DNA of 5,724 bases from an uncultured Lachnospiraceae bacterium. Lineage in GTDB: Bacteria; Bacillota; Clostridia; Lachnospirales; Lachnospiraceae. The notes below the pieces were generated by a model. It was not told where the DNA came from. It did not search any database and saw nothing but the letters and a program-made list of their open reading frames with translations. Made by a program: the position numbers and the translations under genes. Positions 1 through 5,311 of this stretch are shown here, in pieces (position 1 is the first letter of the stretch; every line of letters starts with the position of its first letter). The stretch is taken from positions 1 through 5,724 of the forward strand of contig CAMWUP010000159.1 of NCBI GenBank assembly GCA_947177465.1, read 5' to 3'.

Positions 1-632
1 CAATGCGGCCCCACACCCTTGTGACAGAGGTGCTCTTTGGCAGGATGCAGGCGGGCTTTGTGGCGGCGGGAACAGATTTGTCCTTTGGAGCGGGCGGCGC
101 AGGAGATGCGGCGCTCTTAAAGCGTATGGCGGCAGAATGCGGCGCGGAGGTTCATATAATTGAAAAGGTTGCAGTGGACGGAAGAGAGGTCAGCTCTACG
201 CGCGTCAGGGAAGCGGTGGAAGCAGGCGATATGCCGCTCACACAACGGCTTCTGGGTATGCCTTATCCGGTGGTCGGGACGGTGCGGCACGGCAACCGCA
301 TTGGCCGCACGCTCGGCATGCCGACCCTGAATCTGCTTCCATCTGCGGACAAGCTGCTTCCGCCGCTTGGCGTATACTATTCCGGCGTATGGCTGAACGG
401 ACAGTATTACAATGCCATCAGCAACATCGGATACAAGCCGACGATAGAGGAAGATGTAAAGCGGCTGGGCGTGGAAACCTATTTGTATGATTTCGACGGG
501 GATGCCTATGTAGAAGAAATAGAAGTAAATCTGTACGAATTTAAACGCCCTGAAAAAAGGTTTCACAGTGTGGAGGCGCTAAGAGAGCAGCTTCAGGAGG
601 ATATTGCGGCGGGTGCGGCGTATTTTGGATGA
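1..632 (+). CDS. ribF: RibF: bifunctional riboflavin kinase / FAD synthetase, 5'-truncated by the window edge
   Basis: This cytoplasmic enzyme phosphorylates riboflavin to FMN and then adenylates FMN to FAD. The window carries the last 209 codons of a protein that is usually about 300-320 residues. The first complete codon is at base 3, and the ATG there aligns with an internal position of the family, so the true start lies upstream. Residues 1-80 of the visible part are the end of the N-terminal FAD synthetase (nucleotidyltransferase) domain, including GTDLSFG and the VSSTRVR motif (63-69, the ISSTRIR signature). Residues 85-209 are the C-terminal riboflavin kinase domain, with the GRTLGMPTLN segment (101-110, containing the PTxN Mg/ATP-binding motif), NIGYKPTIE (141-149), VETYLYDFDGD (157-167, with the catalytic Glu at 158) and the closing FKRPEKRFHS block (180-189). 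All expected kinase residues are present and the frame is intact to TGA. It is followed by its own terminator, so it is unlinked from the downstream genes. In many Firmicutes ribF follows truB and rbfA, which would lie outside this window. Confidence 0.95.
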   Translation, partial: MRPHTLVTEVLFGRMQAGFVAAGTDLSFGAGGAGDAALLKRMAAECGAEVHIIEKVAVDGREVSSTRVREAVEAGDMPLTQRLLGMPYPVVGTVRHGNRIGRTLGMPTLNLLPSADKLLPPLGVYYSGVWLNGQYYNAISNIGYKPTIEEDVKRLGVETYLYDFDGDAYVEEIEVNLYEFKRPEKRFHSVEALREQLQEDIAAGAAYFG

Positions 633-637
633 AAATT

Positions 638-690
638 AAAAAAATGAACCGGTAAAATATTTTAAAAATTTTGTCCGGTTCATTTTTTTT
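638..690 (+). terminator. Intrinsic terminator after ribF, possibly bidirectional
   Basis: Bases 638-652 pair perfectly with 675-689: a 12-bp core (641-652 with 675-686) extended by three A-T pairs. The loop is an AT-rich 22 nt and a run of eight T ends the structure (683-690). The hairpin starts six bases after the ribF stop codon. The matching A run on the 5' side means the reverse strand also reads as hairpin plus U tract, but no convergent gene is visible to need it. Confidence 0.9.
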
Positions 691-699
691 CTTTACTAT
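671..699 (+). promoter_or_regulatory. Possible sigma-A-type promoter for the sigma factor operon
   Basis: TTGTCC (671-676) and TACTAT (694-699) are separated by 17 bp. Each hexamer matches 4 of 6 consensus bases. The -35 would sit inside the 3' arm of the ribF terminator. The match is weak and the gap of about 50 bp between terminator and gene leaves few alternatives. No clear ECF-type promoter (AAC at -35, CGT at -10) was seen, so autoregulation by the encoded sigma factor cannot be claimed. Confidence 0.35.
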
Positions 700-741
700 A
701 TAGATAGAGACAATTCAAAACCAAAGGAGGCGAGGGCAGGC

Positions 742-1290
742 ATGGAGGATGCCGGAATTGTTGAATTATACTTTGCGCGCTCAGAGACGGCGATTCAGGA
801 AACAGAAAAGAAGTACGGCGCGTATCTGCATCAGGTGGCTTACAATATTTTGCGGGACCTCTCGGATACAGAGGAAATTGTGAATGATACCTACATGGGC
901 GCATGGGGAGCAATTCCGCCCACCAGACCGAATAATTTTAAACATTTTCTCTCCCGCATCACACGAAACCTCTCCTTTAACCGTCTGTCCTATCTGAAGG
1001 CGGGAAAGAGACATGCTTTGTTTGTGGAAATGGATGAATGTATTCCGGACAGACAGAACGATGTGGAAAAGTTATGGGAGGCAAAGGAAATCGGCATAGC
1101 GCTCAATCGCTTTTTAAAGACGCTTGACGACAAGAGCTGCGCTGTTTTTCTGGCGAGATATTACTACGCGTATTCTTATGATGAACTGGCGAAGCAGTAT
1201 TCGCTTTCTCCCCGTCAGGTAAAATACCTGCTTTCGAAGCTGCGGAGCAAGCTGCGGGACTGTTTTGAAAGAGAAGGAGTAATCGTGTGA
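742..1290 (+). CDS. ECF-type (sigma-70 family) RNA polymerase sigma factor
   Basis: A 182-residue protein, the usual size for an extracytoplasmic-function sigma factor, which binds core RNA polymerase and directs it to a small regulon until held back by an anti-sigma partner. Region 2 spans about residues 22-92: a helix with YNILRDLSDTEEIVNDTYMG (34-53) resembles the core-binding and -10 recognition helices, followed by the ITRNLSFNRL segment (73-82), a typical sigma region 2.3/2.4 pattern. Region 4 spans about 121-176: LDDKSCAVFLARYYYAYSYD leads into the helix-turn-helix ELAKQYSLSPRQVKYLLSKL (148-167), which would contact the -35 element. There is no sigma region 1 or 3. The start is supported by AAAGGAGG at 723-730, 11 bases before the ATG. 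The stop codon overlaps a possible GTG start of the next gene, suggesting translational coupling to a membrane protein in the anti-sigma position. The family call is firm; the specific ECF group, trigger and regulon are unknown. Confidence 0.92.
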   Translation: MEDAGIVELYFARSETAIQETEKKYGAYLHQVAYNILRDLSDTEEIVNDTYMGAWGAIPPTRPNNFKHFLSRITRNLSFNRLSYLKAGKRHALFVEMDECIPDRQNDVEKLWEAKEIGIALNRFLKTLDDKSCAVFLARYYYAYSYDELAKQYSLSPRQVKYLLSKLRSKLRDCFEREGVIV

Positions 1291-1318
1291 AAGGAGTGTC
1301 ATACAGGCACTTTGGAAT

Positions 1319-1326
1319 GGAGGTGA
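1319..1326 (+). promoter_or_regulatory. Strong ribosome binding site that favours the ATG at 1329
   Basis: GGAGGTGA is complementary over eight bases to the 16S anti-Shine-Dalgarno end; GGAGG lies five bases before ATG 1329. A competing start, GTG at 1287, overlaps the sigma factor stop as GTGA and has AAGGAG at 1274-1279, seven bases upstream. Both are usable. ATG 1329 is preferred for codon and site strength and because the extra 14 residues from 1287 show no conserved-looking features. Confidence 0.55.
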
Positions 1327-1328
1327 AT

Positions 1329-2942
1329 ATGAGCGAGGAGAGAAGATATCTTCGATTATGCGAAGCGTTTCAATACGTGGATGATGTGTTTCTGGATATT
1401 GTAGAACGGGAAAGGACGACGCAGAAAAAGAGAAGGAAAAAGCCTGTCGGAGCCTTTCTGGGTGCAGCGGCGGCATGTCTTGTCCTGTTCTTTGTGCTGC
1501 CTGCGGCTGCGCTGGCATACAACTGGTTTGGATTGCGGGACCTTCTCCTGCCGGAAAGAGAAAAACTGCCGGACGCCTTTTCCTTATCAGCTTATCAGGA
1601 AAGCCCTGCTTATCAGGCGGCTGCCGAGTGGAAAGCATTTCTGGCAGAGTATGACGTGGACCATAGGATTTTGTTTGAGGCGCAAAAGACGGGCTTTACA
1701 GCGGAGAATGAGAGCTGGGGACTGTATGGCGTCTATTCACAGGAAATGGGTGAAAGACTGGATGCGATTGCAGACAGGTACGGACTGAGGCTGCATACGG
1801 GCGGAAGGATGATAAAACGCATTATATGGGAGCCCCTGATTACGGAAAGCTTTTTAGAGGGAGGCAGTACGAAAGACGGCTTCCTCTATGAGGACAGCTC
1901 CTTCCAATTTACAGGCAGCATAGAGCTTGCCGGATACGGAAGAGTGGCGTTTGACTTTGTGTACGCTATAAAGGGAAGCTTTATGGAAGCGATGCCGATT
2001 ATCGGAGACGCGGCGGAATATCAGGAGTGTAGCTATGTGACGACCGGCGGCGAACCCGTGCTGTTTGCGCTTGGCAGTCGGAGCGCGCTGATTCTGGCGG
2101 AAGCGGACCGGTCTCTTGCAGCAGTTGCAATACCCTGCGGAACTGAGGACGGCATAACGGAGGAGGTGCTGCAGGCACTGGCTGACAGAATTGATTTCTA
2201 TACCCTGTGGGGAATTCATATGTCGGAATTGGGCGCAAGCTCTACAAGCGGCGATAGGATATCCTTGTCCGGCTATCAGGAAAGTCCCGAGGCAAAAGCG
2301 CTCGCAGAGTGGCAGGCATTTTGCGCCGGATATGATACGGACAGGAAAATATTGGATGCTTTAGGCAATGGTGTGTTTGTAGCGGAAGGCAGGGAAGACT
2401 GGTCCCAATATGGTAGTATCTATTCTTATGAAATGGGAGAAAAACTGGATGAAATTGTAAACCGGTACGGATTAAAGCTGCACATGGAGCTGAATATGAT
2501 AAGCCCACAGGAGATGGAATACCGGGTGGGCGGCAGTTTTCTGCGGGATTGCATAATGTACTGGGGCTATATCTATGAGAACGGAACCTTTTTTTTGGAA
2601 GGCGACGTAGAACTGGAGGGCTGCGGCTTGGCAGGCTTTCAGTTCAGACGGTCAGTAAAGGGAACCTTTGATGAGGTTTTTCTGAATATCGGGCAGGCAG
2701 AGGATTATAAAGACTGGCAGTATTTATCAGCCGGCGGAGAGCCGCTGCTGCTTGTGCTGGGACCCGGCAAGGCGCTGATTTATGCTGATTTTGAGGAGTG
2801 CTTTATCACGGTAAATGTGCTGGTCGGAAGCGACGAGGGCATGTCGGAGCAAGACCTGCAGGAATTAGCGGACAGAATCGACTTCAGCGTACTGAAAAAA
2901 GTGCAGACGCCGGATATGAGAGGAGATTCGGAGGTTAAGTGA
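1329..2942 (+). CDS. Membrane-anchored putative anti-sigma factor with duplicated extracytoplasmic sensor domain
   Basis: The gene directly follows the ECF sigma factor, the usual place for its anti-sigma partner. Counting from ATG 1329 there are 537 residues (551 from the alternative GTG 1287). Residues 1-40 are a charged cytoplasmic tail ending in a basic KKRRKK patch. Residues 41-64 are one hydrophobic membrane segment (AAAACLVLFFVLPAAALAY core), so the positive-inside rule puts the tail in the cytoplasm and the rest outside. The outer part holds two related units, residues 85-290 and 312-519, each starting SLSxYQESP and ending LADRIDF. No HxxxCxxC zinc anti-sigma motif is present and the tail is short. 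The end of each unit (GGEP..L, hydrophobic strands, then an acidic helix closing in LADRIDF) faintly recalls DUF4367-type domains found in Clostridial anti-sigma proteins; this is an impression from pattern, not a search result. The anti-sigma role is inferred from gene order and topology. It could instead be a sensor that acts on the sigma factor indirectly. Confidence 0.75.
   Translation: MSEERRYLRLCEAFQYVDDVFLDIVERERTTQKKRRKKPVGAFLGAAAACLVLFFVLPAAALAYNWFGLRDLLLPEREKLPDAFSLSAYQESPAYQAAAEWKAFLAEYDVDHRILFEAQKTGFTAENESWGLYGVYSQEMGERLDAIADRYGLRLHTGGRMIKRIIWEPLITESFLEGGSTKDGFLYEDSSFQFTGSIELAGYGRVAFDFVYAIKGSFMEAMPIIGDAAEYQECSYVTTGGEPVLFALGSRSALILAEADRSLAAVAIPCGTEDGITEEVLQALADRIDFYTLWGIHMSELGASSTSGDRISLSGYQESPEAKALAEWQAFCAGYDTDRKILDALGNGVFVAEGREDWSQYGSIYSYEMGEKLDEIVNRYGLKLHMELNMISPQEMEYRVGGSFLRDCIMYWGYIYENGTFFLEGDVELEGCGLAGFQFRRSVKGTFDEVFLNIGQAEDYKDWQYLSAGGEPLLLVLGPGKALIYADFEECFITVNVLVGSDEGMSEQDLQELADRIDFSVLKKVQTPDMRGDSEVK
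1581..2198 (+). repeat. Extracytoplasmic domain, copy 1 of a tandem intragenic duplication
   Basis: Encodes about 206 residues beginning SLSAYQESP, then AEWKAFLAEYD, YGVYSQEMGERLD, RYGLRLH, IKGSF, GGEPVLFALG and ending LADRIDF. Each of these blocks recurs in the same order in the second copy at 2262-2885. Similarity is clear at protein level but patchy at DNA level, so the duplication is old or was assembled from two diverged paralogues. Confidence 0.88.
2262..2885 (+). repeat. Extracytoplasmic domain, copy 2 of a tandem intragenic duplication
   Basis: Encodes about 208 residues beginning SLSGYQESP, with AEWQAFCAGYD, YGSIYSYEMGEKLDEI, RYGLKLH, VKGTF, GGEPLLLVLG and ending LADRIDF, matching copy 1 block for block. 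A linker of about 21 residues (2199-2261), rich in Ser and Gly, separates the copies. The middle parts differ most: copy 1 has IKRIIWEPLITESF where copy 2 has a Met/Tyr-rich stretch around MYWGYIYENGTFF, which would suit different ligand preferences. Confidence 0.88.
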
Positions 2943-2975
2943 GTTTCACAATTGCCTGCAAAACTATTTTTGAAT

Positions 2976-2980
2976 GGAGA
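2976..2980 (+). promoter_or_regulatory. Ribosome binding site that sets the lipoprotein start at 2987
   Basis: GGAGA lies six bases before ATG 2987. An in-frame GTG at 2939 overlaps the previous stop as GTGA, but its GGAGGT (2930-2935) is only three bases away and its use would bury the signal peptide behind 16 extra residues. ATG 2987 yields a textbook lipoprotein leader, so it is the better start. Confidence 0.75.
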
Positions 2981-2986
2981 GAAAAA

Positions 2987-4087
2987 ATGAAAAAAATAAG
3001 TATGACCTTATGTGTGTTAATCAGTATGTTTCTTTTGGGAGCCTGCACGATGGAGCAGGATAAATCTGCAACAGGCAGTCCGCAGGAGAGTTATTCGGAC
3101 TTTAGCGCCGGCGGAAGTGAAGACATGGCGTCTGACGAAAGCGGACAGCAGAGCGGACAGACGGACAGCCCCCTGCCAAGCGAAGCGGCAGGAGAAGGAA
3201 GTGGCAGTGTAGTTTTAGCTTCGGCGAAGGTGCATGTCCTGATGGCGGGAAACGTAGGAGATTTGGGGCTTGGTTTTCTAGCCTATGCGGAGCCTGAACA
3301 GGAAGGCGGAGATTACAGACTATGCTTTATTGCAGCAGAGAGCGAATCGGAGGATTTGTATAAGCCTTTGGCAGAACTGGAATTTACTCTGGAGGATGCG
3401 GATTATATCTTTCCTGACGTCAGGGCAAACAATGCTTCCATCGGCAGGTTTTTAGAGGTGTATTATTATGATGTGACAAAAGTCGTCGGTATTGATGGCA
3501 CTGACGTTATTATGGTGGCAAAATATGAGGCGGATGGAAAAGAGTACTATGACACGCGGATATATGTGAAAAGCGAAAGTGGCTACAGCGCAGACGAGGC
3601 ACTGATACGGAAGCTGAATGAGAAATACAGTGAAGCAGTGGAATACCCGATAGAAGAGCTGTTTATGCTGCCGGGAGAAGAAACCCCATCGCAGACGGAG
3701 ACGCAAAACCTGCCGGATGTGGTCTTTTTCGGAAGCTGGCTGGTGGATGATTACCGGACCAGCAGCACATATGCGTTATCACAGGCGGAAATAGAGGAAT
3801 TTCTTACCTATGGGGTCGCCTACTACGAGGACGGCTTTTCTTTAAAAGGTACCATGATTGTGGAGGGAGATGTGGGGTATGCCTATACGAATTATACCAA
3901 GGAGGAGGTTGAAGAGCAGTTTAATATCAATATGACAGACTGGTGGAAGGAAAGCAATACCATTGCATATGTCAGTATCACATCTGCAGAAAGTGATTTT
4001 GGCGCTCAATTCTTTGCAGTGGATATAGATACCATATGGATTTATTATGAAGGCGTATTCTTTCAGGCAAAAAGAGCAGGAGCATAG
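2987..4087 (+). CDS. Secreted lipoprotein of unknown function, third gene of the sigma factor operon
   Basis: A 366-residue exported lipoprotein. Residues 1-19 form a type II signal peptide (MKK, hydrophobic core, LLGA) with the lipobox cysteine at 20, so the mature protein should be lipid-anchored to the outer face of the membrane. Residues 22-74 are a low-complexity Ser/Gly/Glu/Gln linker typical of a tether through the wall. A first folded region runs about 75-228 (starting VVLASAKVHV, with many beta-like strands), and a second about 244-366 starting at DVVFFGSWLVDDY. The GSW opening followed by LSQAEIEEFL and YGVAYYEDGF resembles small lipocalin-like modules seen in hypothetical Clostridial and Bacillus lipoproteins; that is a weak resemblance. 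The mature chain is acidic. It starts 44 bases after the membrane protein stop with no terminator or promoter between, so the two are probably co-transcribed. It could be an accessory sensor, ligand or target of the upstream pair. No enzyme motif was recognised. Confidence 0.85.
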   Translation: MKKISMTLCVLISMFLLGACTMEQDKSATGSPQESYSDFSAGGSEDMASDESGQQSGQTDSPLPSEAAGEGSGSVVLASAKVHVLMAGNVGDLGLGFLAYAEPEQEGGDYRLCFIAAESESEDLYKPLAELEFTLEDADYIFPDVRANNASIGRFLEVYYYDVTKVVGIDGTDVIMVAKYEADGKEYYDTRIYVKSESGYSADEALIRKLNEKYSEAVEYPIEELFMLPGEETPSQTETQNLPDVVFFGSWLVDDYRTSSTYALSQAEIEEFLTYGVAYYEDGFSLKGTMIVEGDVGYAYTNYTKEEVEEQFNINMTDWWKESNTIAYVSITSAESDFGAQFFAVDIDTIWIYYEGVFFQAKRAGA

Positions 4088-4103
4088 CTTCTGTTCTTTT
4101 TTT
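4069..4103 (+). terminator. Intrinsic terminator overlapping the lipoprotein stop codon
   Basis: Bases 4069-4083 pair with 4087-4101 (15 pairs, two of them G-U), closing a tight ATA loop, and the T run reaches 4103. The TAG stop at 4085-4087 lies in the loop and first paired base, so the last five codons build the 5' arm. This ends the sigma factor operon just before the next promoter. Confidence 0.85.
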
Positions 4104-4111
4104 GTACAAAA
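4100..4111 (+). repeat. Perfect 12-bp palindrome TTTTGTACAAAA just upstream of a promoter
   Basis: The palindrome overlaps the end of the terminator T run and finishes two bases before the -35 hexamer at 4114. The site could be an operator for a dimeric regulator. It could equally be a chance result of the T and A runs, so no function is assigned. Confidence 0.3.
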
Positions 4112-4113
4112 GG

Positions 4114-4142
4114 TTGACAGAAGAAGGCAGGGTGTTTATAAT
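4114..4142 (+). promoter_or_regulatory. Exact-consensus sigma-A promoter for the NlpC/P60 gene
   Basis: TTGACA (4114-4119) and TATAAT (4137-4142) are both perfect and are spaced by the optimal 17 bp. Transcription is expected to begin near 4148-4151, giving a 5' leader of about 80 nt. A promoter this strong usually implies control by a repressor or another downstream regulator, and a repeat element lies directly over the predicted start. Confidence 0.9.
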
Positions 4143-4147
4143 AATTT

Positions 4148-4164
4148 TGTAACATTTTTGTAAC
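4148..4164 (+). promoter_or_regulatory. WalR (YycF)-type box: direct repeat TGTAAC-N5-TGTAAC
   Basis: Two TGTAAC hexamers (4148-4153 and 4159-4164) are separated by five bases, fitting the established WalR/YycF consensus TGTWAH-N5-TGTWAH. The repeat extends to TTTTGTAACA on an 11-bp period (4145-4154 and 4156-4165), one helical turn. WalR controls peptidoglycan hydrolase genes in low-GC Gram-positives, which fits the downstream gene. The box lies from about +1 to +16, a position that in Bacillus is associated with repression more than activation; the direction of control here is inference. Confidence 0.7.
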
Positions 4165-4213
4165 AAAGAACAGGTACAGGATTTGTTTGAGATAGAGCTT
4201 TCGTGCACAAATG

Positions 4214-4220
4214 GGAAAGG
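4214..4220 (+). promoter_or_regulatory. Ribosome binding site favouring the start at 4229
   Basis: GGAAAGG ends eight bases before ATG 4229. The in-frame ATG at 4211 lies just upstream of this site and has no purine-rich site of its own, so initiation at 4229 is more likely. Confidence 0.65.
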
Positions 4221-4228
4221 TAAAATAC

Positions 4229-5290
4229 ATGAATATAAATAAAAGAATGATGAGAAGGCTGCGTGTCTGTGCTGCGGGACTTTTGGCGGCAGGCGCGCTG
4301 GAATCCGGTTTTTTGCTGGAAGCACATGCAGCTCCCGTGGATATGAGCGAGCTGACTACATATGCCGGAGCCGCCACTTTGTTTAATATGCCCCTTGACG
4401 AGCAGGAATGTATTGCTGCAGCGGAAGCGGCGCGCGGTTCTTTTTGGGGTTATACCAATTTAGGAATAGCCAATGTGGAGAGCGGAAACTTAAATGTCCG
4501 CGCGATTCCCGGGCTTGACGGCAAGCTGGTGGGCAAGATGCCGAAAGGCTCTGCCTGCGAAGTTTTGGAGCTGACGGGTGACGGCTGGGCACATATCGTT
4601 TCCGGCGAAGTGGATGGATATGTGAGCACAGAATACCTTTATATGGGCGCGGACGCCAAGATGCGTGGACTGGAGCTGATACGCACGGTGGCGGTGGTCA
4701 ATGCGGACGCTTTGAAGGTGAGGGATGAAGCCAGTCTGGACAGTGCGGTGCTGACACGGGTTCCCAAGGGAGAGGAACTGGAAGTGGTGGAAGTGCTGGG
4801 AGACTGGGTGGAGGTATCCATCGATGGTGACAGTGCTTATGTTTCCGCAGAGTATGTGACAGTGGAAGAGAAGCTGGATACGGCAGTCACCATGAGCGAA
4901 CTTCGCTATGGACAGGACGTATCGGATTTACGTGTAGATATCGCAGAGTATGCAAAGCAGTTTTTGGGCAATCCCTATGTGTACGGCGGCAGCAGTCTGA
5001 CAAACGGCACGGATTGTTCCGGTTTTACCATGTCAATATACAAGCATTTCGGCATTACGTTATCCCATTCTGCGCGGTCACAGGCAGGGGAAGGCACCAA
5101 GATTTCGGCTTCGGAGCTGCAGCCAGGTGATTTGGTATTTTATGCTGACAGCTCGGGAACCATCAATCACGTGGCGCTGTATATCGGCGGAGGCAAGGTG
5201 ATTCATGCGAGTACGCCAAGTACCGGCATCAAGATATCCAACTATAAGTACCGTACGCCGGTGAAATTTGTTAGTATTTTAAGAGATTAG
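4229..5290 (+). CDS. Exported SH3-SH3-NlpC/P60 peptidoglycan endopeptidase
   Basis: A 353-residue cell-wall hydrolase. Residues 1-34 are a Sec signal peptide: basic MNINKRMMRRLR, a hydrophobic core, and a likely cleavage after AHA (34/35). Two bacterial SH3 domains follow at about 81-138 (NLNVRAIPGLDGKLVGKMPK) and 153-211 (ALKVRDEASLDSAVLTRVPK); such domains bind wall peptides. The C-terminal NlpC/P60 domain spans about 236-353. Its catalytic Cys is 263 in TDCSGF, the His is 314 in INHVALYIGGG, and a second His is 326 in VIHAS, completing the Cys-His-His set of active members. The family cleaves D-glutamyl to diamino acid bonds in stem peptides. The YGG at 252-254 and the ELQPGDLVFY block are also typical. 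The gene has its own consensus promoter with a WalR-type box and no terminator before the ArsR gene 21 bp downstream. Substrate specificity cannot be read from the sequence. Confidence 0.94.
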   Translation: MNINKRMMRRLRVCAAGLLAAGALESGFLLEAHAAPVDMSELTTYAGAATLFNMPLDEQECIAAAEAARGSFWGYTNLGIANVESGNLNVRAIPGLDGKLVGKMPKGSACEVLELTGDGWAHIVSGEVDGYVSTEYLYMGADAKMRGLELIRTVAVVNADALKVRDEASLDSAVLTRVPKGEELEVVEVLGDWVEVSIDGDSAYVSAEYVTVEEKLDTAVTMSELRYGQDVSDLRVDIAEYAKQFLGNPYVYGGSSLTNGTDCSGFTMSIYKHFGITLSHSARSQAGEGTKISASELQPGDLVFYADSSGTINHVALYIGGGKVIHASTPSTGIKISNYKYRTPVKFVSILRD

Positions 5291-5311
5291 TGTGCAGAAA
5301 AGAGGGCTAAG

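Noticed and set aside
117..566. 149-codon reverse-strand open frame across ribF
   Set aside because: Antisense to a fully conserved RibF sequence, no ribosome binding site and no family-like protein features.
1114..1638. 174-codon reverse-strand open frame across the sigma/membrane protein junction
   Set aside because: Shadow of two real genes; composition is Pro/Arg/Ser-rich, as expected from antisense reading, and no motif is visible.
3413..3424. Perfect 12-bp palindrome CCTGACGTCAGG
   Set aside because: It lies within the lipoprotein coding region, has no second copy in the window and no promoter beside it; best explained as chance codon sequence.
4181..4212. Possible leader hairpin, ATTTGT with ACAAAT around a 20-nt loop before the hydrolase start
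   Set aside because: Six weak pairs, five of them A-T or near, with a large loop; too unstable to call a riboswitch or attenuator.
3978..4377. Overlapping reverse-strand open frames across the 4088-4210 intergenic region
   Set aside because: They run through a terminator and a consensus promoter of the + strand and have no credible start signals.
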